A DNA stretch of 39,110 nt, from the NCBI GenBank assembly GCA_016124845.1, contig WGMW01000064.1, forward strand, positions 1 through 39,110, in the 5' to 3' direction. Shown here one piece after another: positions 1-6,689 of the stretch (within the stretch, counting starts at the first letter, position 1; the number at the start of each line of letters is the position of its first letter). The notes under the pieces are model-generated. The model was not told the DNA's origin. It searched no databases and saw nothing but the letters and a program-made list of their open reading frames with translations. Origin of the DNA: Flavobacteriales bacterium. GTDB taxonomy: Bacteria; Bacteroidota; Bacteroidia; UBA10329. The position numbers and the translations under genes are program-made.

Positions 1-18
1 ATCGCGCCCAAGCGCGAA

Positions 19-70
19 CCCTCTCTTCCCAAAAGAGAGGGGAAAGCTTTGCTTGCAAAGCAGGGGAGAG
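19..70. repeat. Compound palindromic intergenic element
   Basis: Two hairpins lie side by side: a 9-bp stem at 19-27/33-41 (CCCTCTCTT / AAGAGAGGG) and a 7-bp stem at 46-52/55-61 (GCTTTGC / GCAAAGC). GAGAG at 66-70 could also pair with CTCTC at 21-25, forming a larger cruciform. It resembles short dispersed palindromic elements seen between genes in bacterial genomes. Copy number cannot be judged from one window. Confidence 0.45.
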
Positions 71-123
71 TTGATCAAACACTTTTGCCCACCATCTGAC
101 AAAAGCATCTTGTTGGTTTTCCA

Positions 124-131
124 TAGCTTTA
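124..131 (+). promoter_or_regulatory. Possible -7 element (TAGCTTTA)
   Basis: TAGCTTTA differs from the Bacteroidota consensus TAnnTTTG only in the last base and lies 25 bp before the ATG at 157. No clear -33 TTG was found at the expected distance. Confidence 0.3.
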
Positions 132-156
132 CAATAACCCTAAAGGCAACAATCCC

Positions 157-1872
157 ATGAAAACACTTAGCACCTTTTCCGTCATCTCATTTCTGTTTTT
201 CACGTTCAATGTGTCGGCTCAGATAAGTGTCAGCCTGATTGGCCAAAAGACCCTTGGCGGAACAGGACTTGATGTCCCCTCGGCTATTGTAGCAACTATG
301 GATGGTGGCTATTTGGTAGGAGGGGCTTCGTTTTCAGGAATTTCTGGAGACAAGACAGAGAATTCGCGAGGAGATCAAGATTATTGGATAGTCAAATTGG
401 ATGAGCAGCTTACTGAAGTTTGGCAGCATACATTCGGAGGAGATTCTGCGGATGATTTTACATCTATGGTTGCGAATGCCGATGGCACATTCATTTTGGG
501 AGGTAATTCAAGTTCAAATATCTCAGGTGATAAGACAGCACCGAAGAAAGGGTTCTCAGATTATTGGGTTCTCAAGTTGGATGCTGATGGAAATGAGGTT
601 TGGCAGAACACTTACGGGGCGGATCTGGGAGAATTGATGTGGAAAATGATAGCTCTCCCGAGTGGGGACATACTTTTGGCTGGTAGTTCAAATTCCGGCA
701 TTTCAGGTGATAAGACGGCACCATCCAAGGGAGGAACTGATTATTGGCTGGTGGCCATTGATGCCGATGGGAACAAACTTTGGGATAAATCATTTGGAGG
801 AATGGATGACGATTATTCTGAAGATGTGCAAATCTTCGGTGACAAGGTGATTCTTTCAGGTATTTCATGGTCAAACACAAGTGGGGACAAATCTGAAGAC
901 GATTATGGTAGTGGGGATAGTTGGGTTATTGCGCTGGACACGGTCGATTGGAACCCTGTTTGGGATATTACCCTTGGGGGAACTTCATTTGAAATCAAGT
1001 CTCAGATGGCAGTTATGTATGGGCGGCTCTTCGTCATGTCAAGTTCAGATTCAGACATTTCGGGTACCAAATCCGAGAATTCGCATGGTTCATCTGATTA
1101 TTGGATTACCTGCTTGGACATGGCTGGAAGTATTTTGTGGGACAGGACAATCGGAGGTGATAGCTATGAAGATCCCCGGTCACTGATTCCTACAACTTAC
1201 GGAAATGTGCTTGCCGTGGGAGGTTCATTATCTGACGCAAGCTATGATAAGGATGAGGACTCAAAAGGTCTTTATGATTTTTGGCCGGTAAGTATTGATA
1301 CTATAGGTAATATTCAATGGCAGGCCACTATCGGTGGTTCAATGGTGGATGTGGCTATTGCTGCAGTAGAGCCATCGCCTGGACGTTTTGTTCTAACGGG
1401 CATGTTAAAATCGGATGCCGATGGTGATAAGACCGAGAATAATCGAGGAGACAATGATTACTGGATTGTAGAAATAGCCACCTCTGTAGGCATCTCCGAG
1501 GCCGACCCATTGGAGCTCAACATGTACCCCAACCCTGCCTACGAGCAACTACAGATAACATGGAAAGATGCCAAATCGAGTTGTGCCGGTCTCATCCAAC
1601 TCTATGATGCCGATGGCCGCATGGTGCAGCAGCAGAACATGCAAACCACCACGGCCACCATTCCCACAGGCCAACTGCCACAGGCCAACTGCCACAGGCC
1701 AACTGCCACAGGGTCTCTACACACTGACCCTCACAGATTGCCAAGGCCACAAGGCCACCGAACGTTTGGTGCGTCTCAAGCGTTAGCATTGACCGAAGGT
1801 CAAACGCCCCCCTCCTTTGAAAGGGCCTGTCCTGAGTTGGTCGAAGGAAGCGTTTCTCAGGTTTGCAACTAA
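157..1872 (+). CDS. Secreted repeat (beta-propeller-like) protein, T9SS sorting domain frameshifted
   Basis: Residues 1-22 form a signal peptide ending in SAQ. The body holds seven repeats of about 55 residues, each with GDKT, DYW and W..T.GG signatures, suggesting a seven-bladed beta-propeller. A T9SS type A sorting domain starts near residue 450 (MYPNPAYEQLQI) and should end with a GLYTLTL...VRLKR strand. That end is present in the DNA, but in another frame (stop at 1784-1786), because a 14-bp unit is tripled at 1664-1712. The annotated reading frame therefore leaves the domain at about residue 507 and runs through unrelated sequence to 1872. As written, the protein would be exported to the periplasm but probably not recognised by the T9SS. 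The exact ligand or role of the propeller is unknown. An assembly or sequencing error is possible, but a tandem repeat is a classic slippage site. Confidence 0.8.
   Translation: MKTLSTFSVISFLFFTFNVSAQISVSLIGQKTLGGTGLDVPSAIVATMDGGYLVGGASFSGISGDKTENSRGDQDYWIVKLDEQLTEVWQHTFGGDSADDFTSMVANADGTFILGGNSSSNISGDKTAPKKGFSDYWVLKLDADGNEVWQNTYGADLGELMWKMIALPSGDILLAGSSNSGISGDKTAPSKGGTDYWLVAIDADGNKLWDKSFGGMDDDYSEDVQIFGDKVILSGISWSNTSGDKSEDDYGSGDSWVIALDTVDWNPVWDITLGGTSFEIKSQMAVMYGRLFVMSSSDSDISGTKSENSHGSSDYWITCLDMAGSILWDRTIGGDSYEDPRSLIPTTYGNVLAVGGSLSDASYDKDEDSKGLYDFWPVSIDTIGNIQWQATIGGSMVDVAIAAVEPSPGRFVLTGMLKSDADGDKTENNRGDNDYWIVEIATSVGISEADPLELNMYPNPAYEQLQITWKDAKSSCAGLIQLYDADGRMVQQQNMQTTTATIPTGQLPQANCHRPTATGSLHTDPHRLPRPQGHRTFGASQALALTEGQTPPSFERACPELVEGSVSQVCN
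1664..1712 (+). repeat. 14-bp tandem repeat, three copies plus a partial fourth, controls reading frame
   Basis: The unit CCACAGGCCAACTG occurs three times without mismatch (1664-1677, 1678-1691, 1692-1705), followed by CCACAGG. With a single unit the sequence reads T-G-Q-L-P-Q-G-L-Y in the sorting-domain frame. Each extra unit shifts the frame by 2 modulo 3, so copy numbers 1, 4, 7 are in frame and 2, 3, 5, 6 are not. The present three copies are out of frame. Confidence 0.9.
1826..1847. repeat. Dispersed intergenic repeat fragment (CPELVEG type)
   Basis: The stretch beginning CCTGTCCTGAG and ending GGTCGAAGG resembles a widespread bacterial intergenic repeat that yields spurious CPELVEG peptides when translated. 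It lies after the ancestral stop codon of the upstream gene (1784-1786), which supports the view that sequence beyond 1786 was originally non-coding. Confidence 0.4.
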
Positions 1873-1911
1873 GCAAAGGGCCGCGGCCAAGATTTCCCAA
1901 TGGACACAAAC

Positions 1912-1944
1912 AAAAAGCCCCGCACATATCCATGTGCGGGGCTT
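1912..1944 (-). terminator. Rho-independent terminator of the coiled-coil gene
   Basis: A perfect 12-bp stem (1915-1926 with 1933-1944) encloses the loop TATCCA. Read on the minus strand it is followed by a run of five T (1912-1916), correctly placed 22 bp after the stop codon of the minus-strand gene at 1966. Confidence 0.85.
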
Positions 1945-1965
1945 GATATTGAAAGAAGGTTTTCC

Positions 1966-2865
1966 TTATCTGAATGTCACAGATGATGTACCGATAAGTG
2001 CCTTGTCCACATAGATCTCAACCGTCTGTTTACCAGCATCAAATCCGTTGGTAGGCGCCAAGTAGAACATACAGATGTTAGGGATCTGCTTGTTCTGGTA
2101 ATCCACATCCTGAGACATGCTGTAGGTCATCGACCCACCCTCGAACTCAAACTCTTCGCCATGGCCTTTGGTCAGCACTTTTCCGTCTGGCCCTACAATA
2201 CGTACGTAAAGCGTTTTGCTCCCTGGAGGTGTCAATGGATTTTCACTCAGCGTGAAACAGATCTGAAGCTTTTCCACCCGCTTGGCCTTGTTGTTCACCT
2301 TATTCTTCTTACCATGAACACCTTCCACTACAATTTGGTAGGCGGTAAGCACAGAACCCATCGCCACTTTATTGGCCAAGTTCATGTTCTCATTGGTCAA
2401 CTCCTTGTTCAAGCCTGTTTGCTTGGAGTACTCGCCTTGCAGGTTTCCATACTGCCCTTGCAACGAATCATGCACTGCAAAAAGGCTGTCATACTTGGCC
2501 TCCATGGTCTCATACTTCTCGTTCATCGCTTTCAGCTGAGCACGGTACCATGCCAGTTTTCCAGCATCTCCCTTATACTTCTCCACATCGGCCTTCAATG
2601 CCAGAATCTCCTGACGCTGTTGCTCCAATTCTTCAGAAAGCTGTCCGTTCTCTTCTTCCAGCGAACTGTACTTTCCAAGCAGGTCGTCCAACTCAGCTGT
2701 AAGTTCATCCTTCTCGGCAGTAAGTTGTTGCTTCTCAGCTGCAAGCTGGTCATTGGCGGCCTTCTGTTCGAACAACTGCCATCCTAAAATGCCCGAAAGC
2801 AAGAGGAGAATTACAGCGAGAATCAGAAAAACGCGGTTACTCTGGGTCTTTTCCTTGTCTTCCAT
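1966..2865 (-). CDS. Membrane-anchored coiled-coil protein of unknown function
   Basis: 299 residues. A short cytoplasmic N-terminus is followed by one hydrophobic helix (about residues 12-32), then a long heptad-rich coiled coil rich in Glu, Gln, Lys and Leu (about 33-165), then a globular C-terminal part (about 166-299) rich in beta-forming residues. The order helix, coiled coil, beta domain suggests an inner-membrane anchor holding the C-terminal domain away from the membrane. Such proteins are often automatically labelled chromosome-partitioning-like in Bacteroidota, but the sequence gives no catalytic motif supporting that. A near-consensus -7 box on the minus strand (TACTTTTA, 2892-2899) lies 27 bp before the start. 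A strong terminator follows, so the gene is probably monocistronic. Confidence 0.75.
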   Translation of the reverse strand: MEDKEKTQSNRVFLILAVILLLLSGILGWQLFEQKAANDQLAAEKQQLTAEKDELTAELDDLLGKYSSLEEENGQLSEELEQQRQEILALKADVEKYKGDAGKLAWYRAQLKAMNEKYETMEAKYDSLFAVHDSLQGQYGNLQGEYSKQTGLNKELTNENMNLANKVAMGSVLTAYQIVVEGVHGKKNKVNNKAKRVEKLQICFTLSENPLTPPGSKTLYVRIVGPDGKVLTKGHGEEFEFEGGSMTYSMSQDVDYQNKQIPNICMFYLAPTNGFDAGKQTVEIYVDKALIGTSSVTFR

Positions 2866-2956
2866 TTAATGGGTCGAATGGGTTAATGCGCTAAAAGTAT
2901 AAATTTAACCTAACTTGAAATGCTGTGGTGACACGCCTTTCCTACAATTGCAACGT

Positions 2957-3655
2957 ATGTTAAATAAGCCCGCTTCGTTGGTCAGGGATGTGGTCGGATT
3001 GTTCTATCCGCGCATCTGTGGCGGCTGCGATGCGCACTTGATGAAACACGAAGAGAATCTGTGCTTGAACTGTCTTCATGGCCTGCCAAAGACTTACTAT
3101 TGGGATTACAAGGTCAACCCTGTGGAGCAATTGTTCTTCGGAAGACTGCGGCTAAGTTCTGCATGTTCCTTTCTGCATTTCGAAAAGGGCTCGGTTACCC
3201 AAAGGCTCATGCATCGCTTCAAGTACGAAGGGAAGTCCAATGTGGCCATGGAATTGGGAAAGGTGTTCGGGAACATCTTGAAGGAGAAGCAATGGTTTTC
3301 CGATGCTGATCTGATCGTTCCTGTTCCGCTGCATCCCGCCAAGGAAATGAGGCGCGGGTACAACCAGAGTTCGTACATCGCAGACGGTCTCTCGGAGAGT
3401 TTGGACGTTCCTGTTCGTTCTAAGTTGATGAAGCGGGTAAGGATGACCGACACGCAGACACAGAAGTCGCGTTTTGAGCGCTCGCAGAACGTGGATAGCG
3501 TATTTCAAGTTGATTATCCTTCCAGAGTTCGAGGCAAGAATATCATCTTGGTGGATGATGTGGTAACAACGGGGGCTACGCTGGAAGCTGCCGGAATGCA
3601 ATTGCTGGAAGCCGGGGTTTCTAAGCTGTACATTGCCACCTTGGCTGTGGCCTGA
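2957..3655 (+). CDS. comF: ComF family phosphoribosyltransferase-like protein
   Basis: 232 residues from the ATG at 2957. A four-cysteine zinc-ribbon comes first (C21, C24, C36, C39: CGGC and CLNC), then a type I phosphoribosyltransferase fold with the PRPP-loop motif ILVDDVVTTGAT near residues 196-207, and the family motif RGYNQS. ComF proteins take part in natural DNA uptake in competent bacteria; dprA, another competence and recombination gene, is also in this window. An in-frame TTG at 2915 would add 14 residues, but the ATG is preferred because the added residues do not fit the family N-terminus and a near-consensus -7 box (TACAATTG, 2943-2950) lies just before it. dxs follows after 79 bp, with its own promoter. 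Confidence 0.88.
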   Translation: MLNKPASLVRDVVGLFYPRICGGCDAHLMKHEENLCLNCLHGLPKTYYWDYKVNPVEQLFFGRLRLSSACSFLHFEKGSVTQRLMHRFKYEGKSNVAMELGKVFGNILKEKQWFSDADLIVPVPLHPAKEMRRGYNQSSYIADGLSESLDVPVRSKLMKRVRMTDTQTQKSRFERSQNVDSVFQVDYPSRVRGKNIILVDDVVTTGATLEAAGMQLLEAGVSKLYIATLAVA

Positions 3656-3704
3656 TCTACCCGTCTGTTATGGAAAGTTGGGAATTCACCTTATGCCGAA
3701 TAGT

Positions 3705-3712
3705 TATCTTTG
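3705..3712 (+). promoter_or_regulatory. -7 promoter element for dxs (TATCTTTG)
   Basis: TATCTTTG matches the Bacteroidota consensus TAnnTTTG exactly and is followed by C. It lies 22 bp before the preferred dxs start at 3735 and inside any longer reading from 3633, which argues for the later start. Confidence 0.65.
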
Positions 3713-3734
3713 CAGTTCATCTTTATCCAACCGA

Positions 3735-5672
3735 ATGGGAGATAGGAAGTACGTTCCAGGAGAATTGCTGGCCAAAGTAAACGTGCCGGCAGACCTTAGA
3801 AAGTTGAACGAGGATCAGCTGGAGCAGTTCTGTCAGGAACTGAGGCAGTACATCATTGATGTGGTCTCGGTCAATGGCGGCCACTTTGGGGCGAGTTTGG
3901 GCGTGGTGGAGATGACCACCGCTTTGCATTACGTTTTCAATACGCCCACCGATCAGTTGGTGTGGGATGTGGGACATCAGGCCTATGGCCATAAGATCAT
4001 CACGGGCAGACGCGATAATTTCCACACAAACAGGAAGTATAAAGGTCTGAGTGGTTTCCCAAAGAGGAAGGAAAGTGAGTATGATACGTTCGGTGTCGGA
4101 CATTCCAGCACGTCTATTTCAGCCGCCTTGGGAATGGCCGTGGCTTCGCGCCATAATGGCGATACTTCCAAACAGCATATTGCGGTTATCGGTGATGGTG
4201 CGATGACAGGCGGAATGGCGTTTGAAGGACTGAACCATGCAGGCGTAGAAAACACCAACCTCTTGGTAGTGCTCAACGATAATTGCATGAGCATCGATCC
4301 CAACGTAGGTGCGCTGAAAGAATACCTTACCGACATCACCACCTCGCACACGTATAATAAAGTTAGAGATGAGGTTTGGAATCTGCTGGGAATGATCAGC
4401 AAATTCGGGCCGAATGCGCAGGAGATCGCCTCGAAGATCGAGAACGGTTTTAAGAGTACGCTTCTCAAGCAGAGTAATCTTTTTGAGTCATTGAACTTCC
4501 GATACTTCGGCCCCATTGACGGACATGATGTCAACCACATGGTGCGCGTAATGCGCGATCTGAAAGACATTCCAGGACCGAAAATTCTGCATTGCCTCAC
4601 CGTAAAGGGAAAAGGCTACAAGCCTGCCGAAGATGGCGATACCACCAAATGGCATGCGCCAGGTCTTTTCGACAAGGATACTGGCGAAATAAAAGTGGTG
4701 AAACCGGAACAGCCTGAACCACCAAAATATCAGGATGTGTTCGGCCATACCATGGTGGAGTTGGCCGAAATGAACGAGAAGATCGTTGGCGTAACACCTG
4801 CCATGCCTTCGGGATGTTCACTGAATATCATGATGAAGGCCATGCCGAAACGCGCCTTCGATGTAGGCATTGCCGAACAGCATGCGGTCACTTTCTCGGC
4901 CGGAATGGCCACGCAGGGATTGGTGCCTTTCTGCAACATCTATTCATCATTCATGCAGCGGGCATACGATCAGGTCATTCATGATGTAGCCCTGCAGAAT
5001 CTGAATGTGGTTTTCTGTTTGGATCGCGGAGGTTTGGTCGGTGCTGATGGAGCAACGCATCATGGCGCGTACGACATTGCTTACATGCGGTGCATTCCCA
5101 ACATCAAAGTGGCTTCTCCGATGAATGAGGAGGAGCTTCGGAATATGATGTACACGGCCCAGCAGAAGGATATGGGCGTGTGGTCCATCCGATATCCGCG
5201 CGGAAATGGCGTGATGCCAGATTGGGGAACTCCGTTCCAGGCCATTGAGGTCGGGAAAGGACGAAAAGTTACCGATGGTTCGGATGTGGCCATCCTAAGT
5301 TTGGGTCATATCGGAAATTATGCTGTTGATGCCACGGCTCAACTCAAATTGCAGGGAATTTCTGCCGCCCATTACGACATGCGTTTTGCCAAGCCATTGG
5401 ATGAAAAGCTTCTCCACGAGGTTTTCAAGAAATTCAACAGGATCATAACGATTGAAGATGGTTGTCTGACCGGAGGTTTCGGAAGCGCCATCGTTGAATT
5501 CATGTCGGATAATGGTTACTTTGCTCATGTAGAACGGCTTGGGGTTCCGGACCGTTTCATCGATCACGGTTCTCAAAAAGAGTTGCACATTGAGTGTGGG
5601 TACTACAAGGATGACATCGTTAAAGCTGCCGTTAAGCTTGTTGGCGTTACAGAGAAGGCTGCTGCGGGTTAG
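3735..5672 (+). CDS. dxs: 1-deoxy-D-xylulose-5-phosphate synthase
   Basis: 645 residues. The enzyme condenses pyruvate and glyceraldehyde 3-phosphate with thiamine diphosphate and magnesium, the first step of the MEP isoprenoid pathway, and also feeds thiamine and pyridoxal synthesis. Visible family features are the N-terminal GHFGASLG and WDVGHQAYGHKI segments, the thiamine-diphosphate motif GDGAMTGG...LNDN, the catalytic-site segment DVGIAEQHAVTF in the transketolase pyrimidine-binding domain, and the C-terminal transketolase domain with EDG...GGFGSA. Length is normal for the family. The open frame extends upstream to 3633, overlapping comF, but the ATG at 3735 (MGDRKYVPG) fits both the protein family and the promoter at 3705. 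The 3' end overlaps the next gene. Confidence 0.96.
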   Translation: MGDRKYVPGELLAKVNVPADLRKLNEDQLEQFCQELRQYIIDVVSVNGGHFGASLGVVEMTTALHYVFNTPTDQLVWDVGHQAYGHKIITGRRDNFHTNRKYKGLSGFPKRKESEYDTFGVGHSSTSISAALGMAVASRHNGDTSKQHIAVIGDGAMTGGMAFEGLNHAGVENTNLLVVLNDNCMSIDPNVGALKEYLTDITTSHTYNKVRDEVWNLLGMISKFGPNAQEIASKIENGFKSTLLKQSNLFESLNFRYFGPIDGHDVNHMVRVMRDLKDIPGPKILHCLTVKGKGYKPAEDGDTTKWHAPGLFDKDTGEIKVVKPEQPEPPKYQDVFGHTMVELAEMNEKIVGVTPAMPSGCSLNIMMKAMPKRAFDVGIAEQHAVTFSAGMATQGLVPFCNIYSSFMQRAYDQVIHDVALQNLNVVFCLDRGGLVGADGATHHGAYDIAYMRCIPNIKVASPMNEEELRNMMYTAQQKDMGVWSIRYPRGNGVMPDWGTPFQAIEVGKGRKVTDGSDVAILSLGHIGNYAVDATAQLKLQGISAAHYDMRFAKPLDEKLLHEVFKKFNRIITIEDGCLTGGFGSAIVEFMSDNGYFAHVERLGVPDRFIDHGSQKELHIECGYYKDDIVKAAVKLVGVTEKAAAG

Positions 5673-6237
5673 TCTCTTCCTTCTGTTTCTCGTTCTCGCT
5701 AACCATCAGCATTTATTTGCTCAGCGGTTGGCGGTTGGTGCCGATAGAGGAACCAATACACACGTGATGTATGTGGAGTTCGGAGGAACGGGATACTATT
5801 ACACGGTCAACTACGAACGGCTATTCTTCAATAAGAATAAGGTGGCGTTATTTGGTAGAGTAGGGCTTGAGTACATTCCGTTTTACGGGGCCGACCGACT
5901 TCTACATTTCCCAATTGGTGCCAATTTCACTTATGGGGAAAAGAAACACCGACTTGAGGCTGGATTTGCAGCGCTGTTCAGAATGAATTTCAACCAGAAT
6001 GTTGGTTTTGGAGAAGGATTCTATTTGACCAAACCGCCAACAAGAATCTTTCTCTGTCCATCAGTCGGCTATCGCTTTCATGCCAAACCCAATGAATGGG
6101 GAGAAACATTCTTTCTACGCGTAACATTCACTCCAATAATCGGAATGGATGTCTTTCAGAACAAGCCATACTTCCTCCCTCATGCTGGCATCAGCATCGG
6201 AAGAACTTGGAACAACCCCAACAGAAAGGGGCGCTAA
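5611..6237 (+). CDS. Putative outer-membrane beta-barrel protein overlapping dxs
   Basis: About 208 residues from the ATG at 5611 (preceded by ACAAGG), or 198 from a TTG at 5641. Either start gives an export signal with a hydrophobic stretch (RVSLFLLFLVLA) ending in FAQ. The mature part alternates polar and aromatic residues in strand-like blocks rich in Tyr, Phe and Gly, and ends with GISIGRTW, as expected of a small outer-membrane barrel. No family was recognised with certainty. The start lies inside dxs, in another frame, so the signal peptide is encoded by DNA shared with the end of dxs, and translational coupling is likely. The stop is 3 bp from the stop of the convergent small gene. Confidence 0.7.
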   Translation: MTSLKLPLSLLALQRRLLRVSLFLLFLVLANHQHLFAQRLAVGADRGTNTHVMYVEFGGTGYYYTVNYERLFFNKNKVALFGRVGLEYIPFYGADRLLHFPIGANFTYGEKKHRLEAGFAALFRMNFNQNVGFGEGFYLTKPPTRIFLCPSVGYRFHAKPNEWGETFFLRVTFTPIIGMDVFQNKPYFLPHAGISIGRTWNNPNRKGR

Positions 6238-6240
6238 AAA

Positions 6241-6504
6241 TTACATGTTCTCAAGTAAGAAAGCCTGACGTTCTTCCAAAGGAAGCGAATTCAGCTTTTG
6301 CTGAATAGGATTCTGTAGTCTTGGGCGTGGGCTTCCTGATCTGCGAGGATTGTTCAAATGAGCCTCCAATCTTGCAAGAGAGGATTTCAACCTGCGAAGC
6401 CGTGCTTCAACTTCTCGAATGGAACGTACGTTTTCCTTCAGAGCCAAACGTGTCTCGCGAAGAGATTCTTCCAATTGCTCTACTTCTTCAATTTCTTTTT
6501 GCAT
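6241..6504 (-). CDS. Small coiled-coil protein of unknown function
   Basis: 87 residues. The first 55 form an almost continuous charged helix (EEVEQLEESLRETRLAL, then RSIREVEARLRRL) with heptad spacing, followed by an Arg/Pro-rich linker and a short C-terminal helix (SLPLEERQAFLLENM). No family was recognised. It is likely a real gene because it has a consensus promoter 75 bp upstream, fills the gap tightly, and has sensible amino-acid composition. It could be a cytoplasmic scaffold or a partner of a larger protein; the sequence does not say which. Confidence 0.65.
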   Translation of the reverse strand: MQKEIEEVEQLEESLRETRLALKENVRSIREVEARLRRLKSSLARLEAHLNNPRRSGSPRPRLQNPIQQKLNSLPLEERQAFLLENM

Positions 6505-6578
6505 CGTGTTGTGTTTTGATGGTTAAGTAAAGATAGTCAATAACACTTTGCGTAGTGTATTGGGTTGAAAACCTATGC

Positions 6579-6586
6579 CAAATGTA
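6579..6586 (-). promoter_or_regulatory. -7 promoter element (TACATTTG) for the small coiled-coil gene
   Basis: On the minus strand the sequence reads TACATTTGG, an exact TAnnTTTG match. It would give a leader of about 70 nt ahead of the ATG at 6504. Confidence 0.5.
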
Positions 6587-6628
6587 AAATTCATATTAAC
6601 TATATGGATAGATTTTCGTCAGTTGATG

Positions 6629-6661
6629 AAAAAAAAGCCTCCGATCGATAGATGGAGGCTT
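6629..6661 (-). terminator. Terminator of the nrdB-nrdA operon
   Basis: An 8-bp stem AAGCCTCC (6635-6642) / GGAGGCTT (6654-6661), extendable by three pairs across one bulged base, is followed on the minus strand by eight T (6629-6636). It lies 29 bp beyond the nrdA stop. Confidence 0.85.
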
Positions 6662-6689
6662 CGAAAAGGAAGCAATTTAACTTGGCAGA

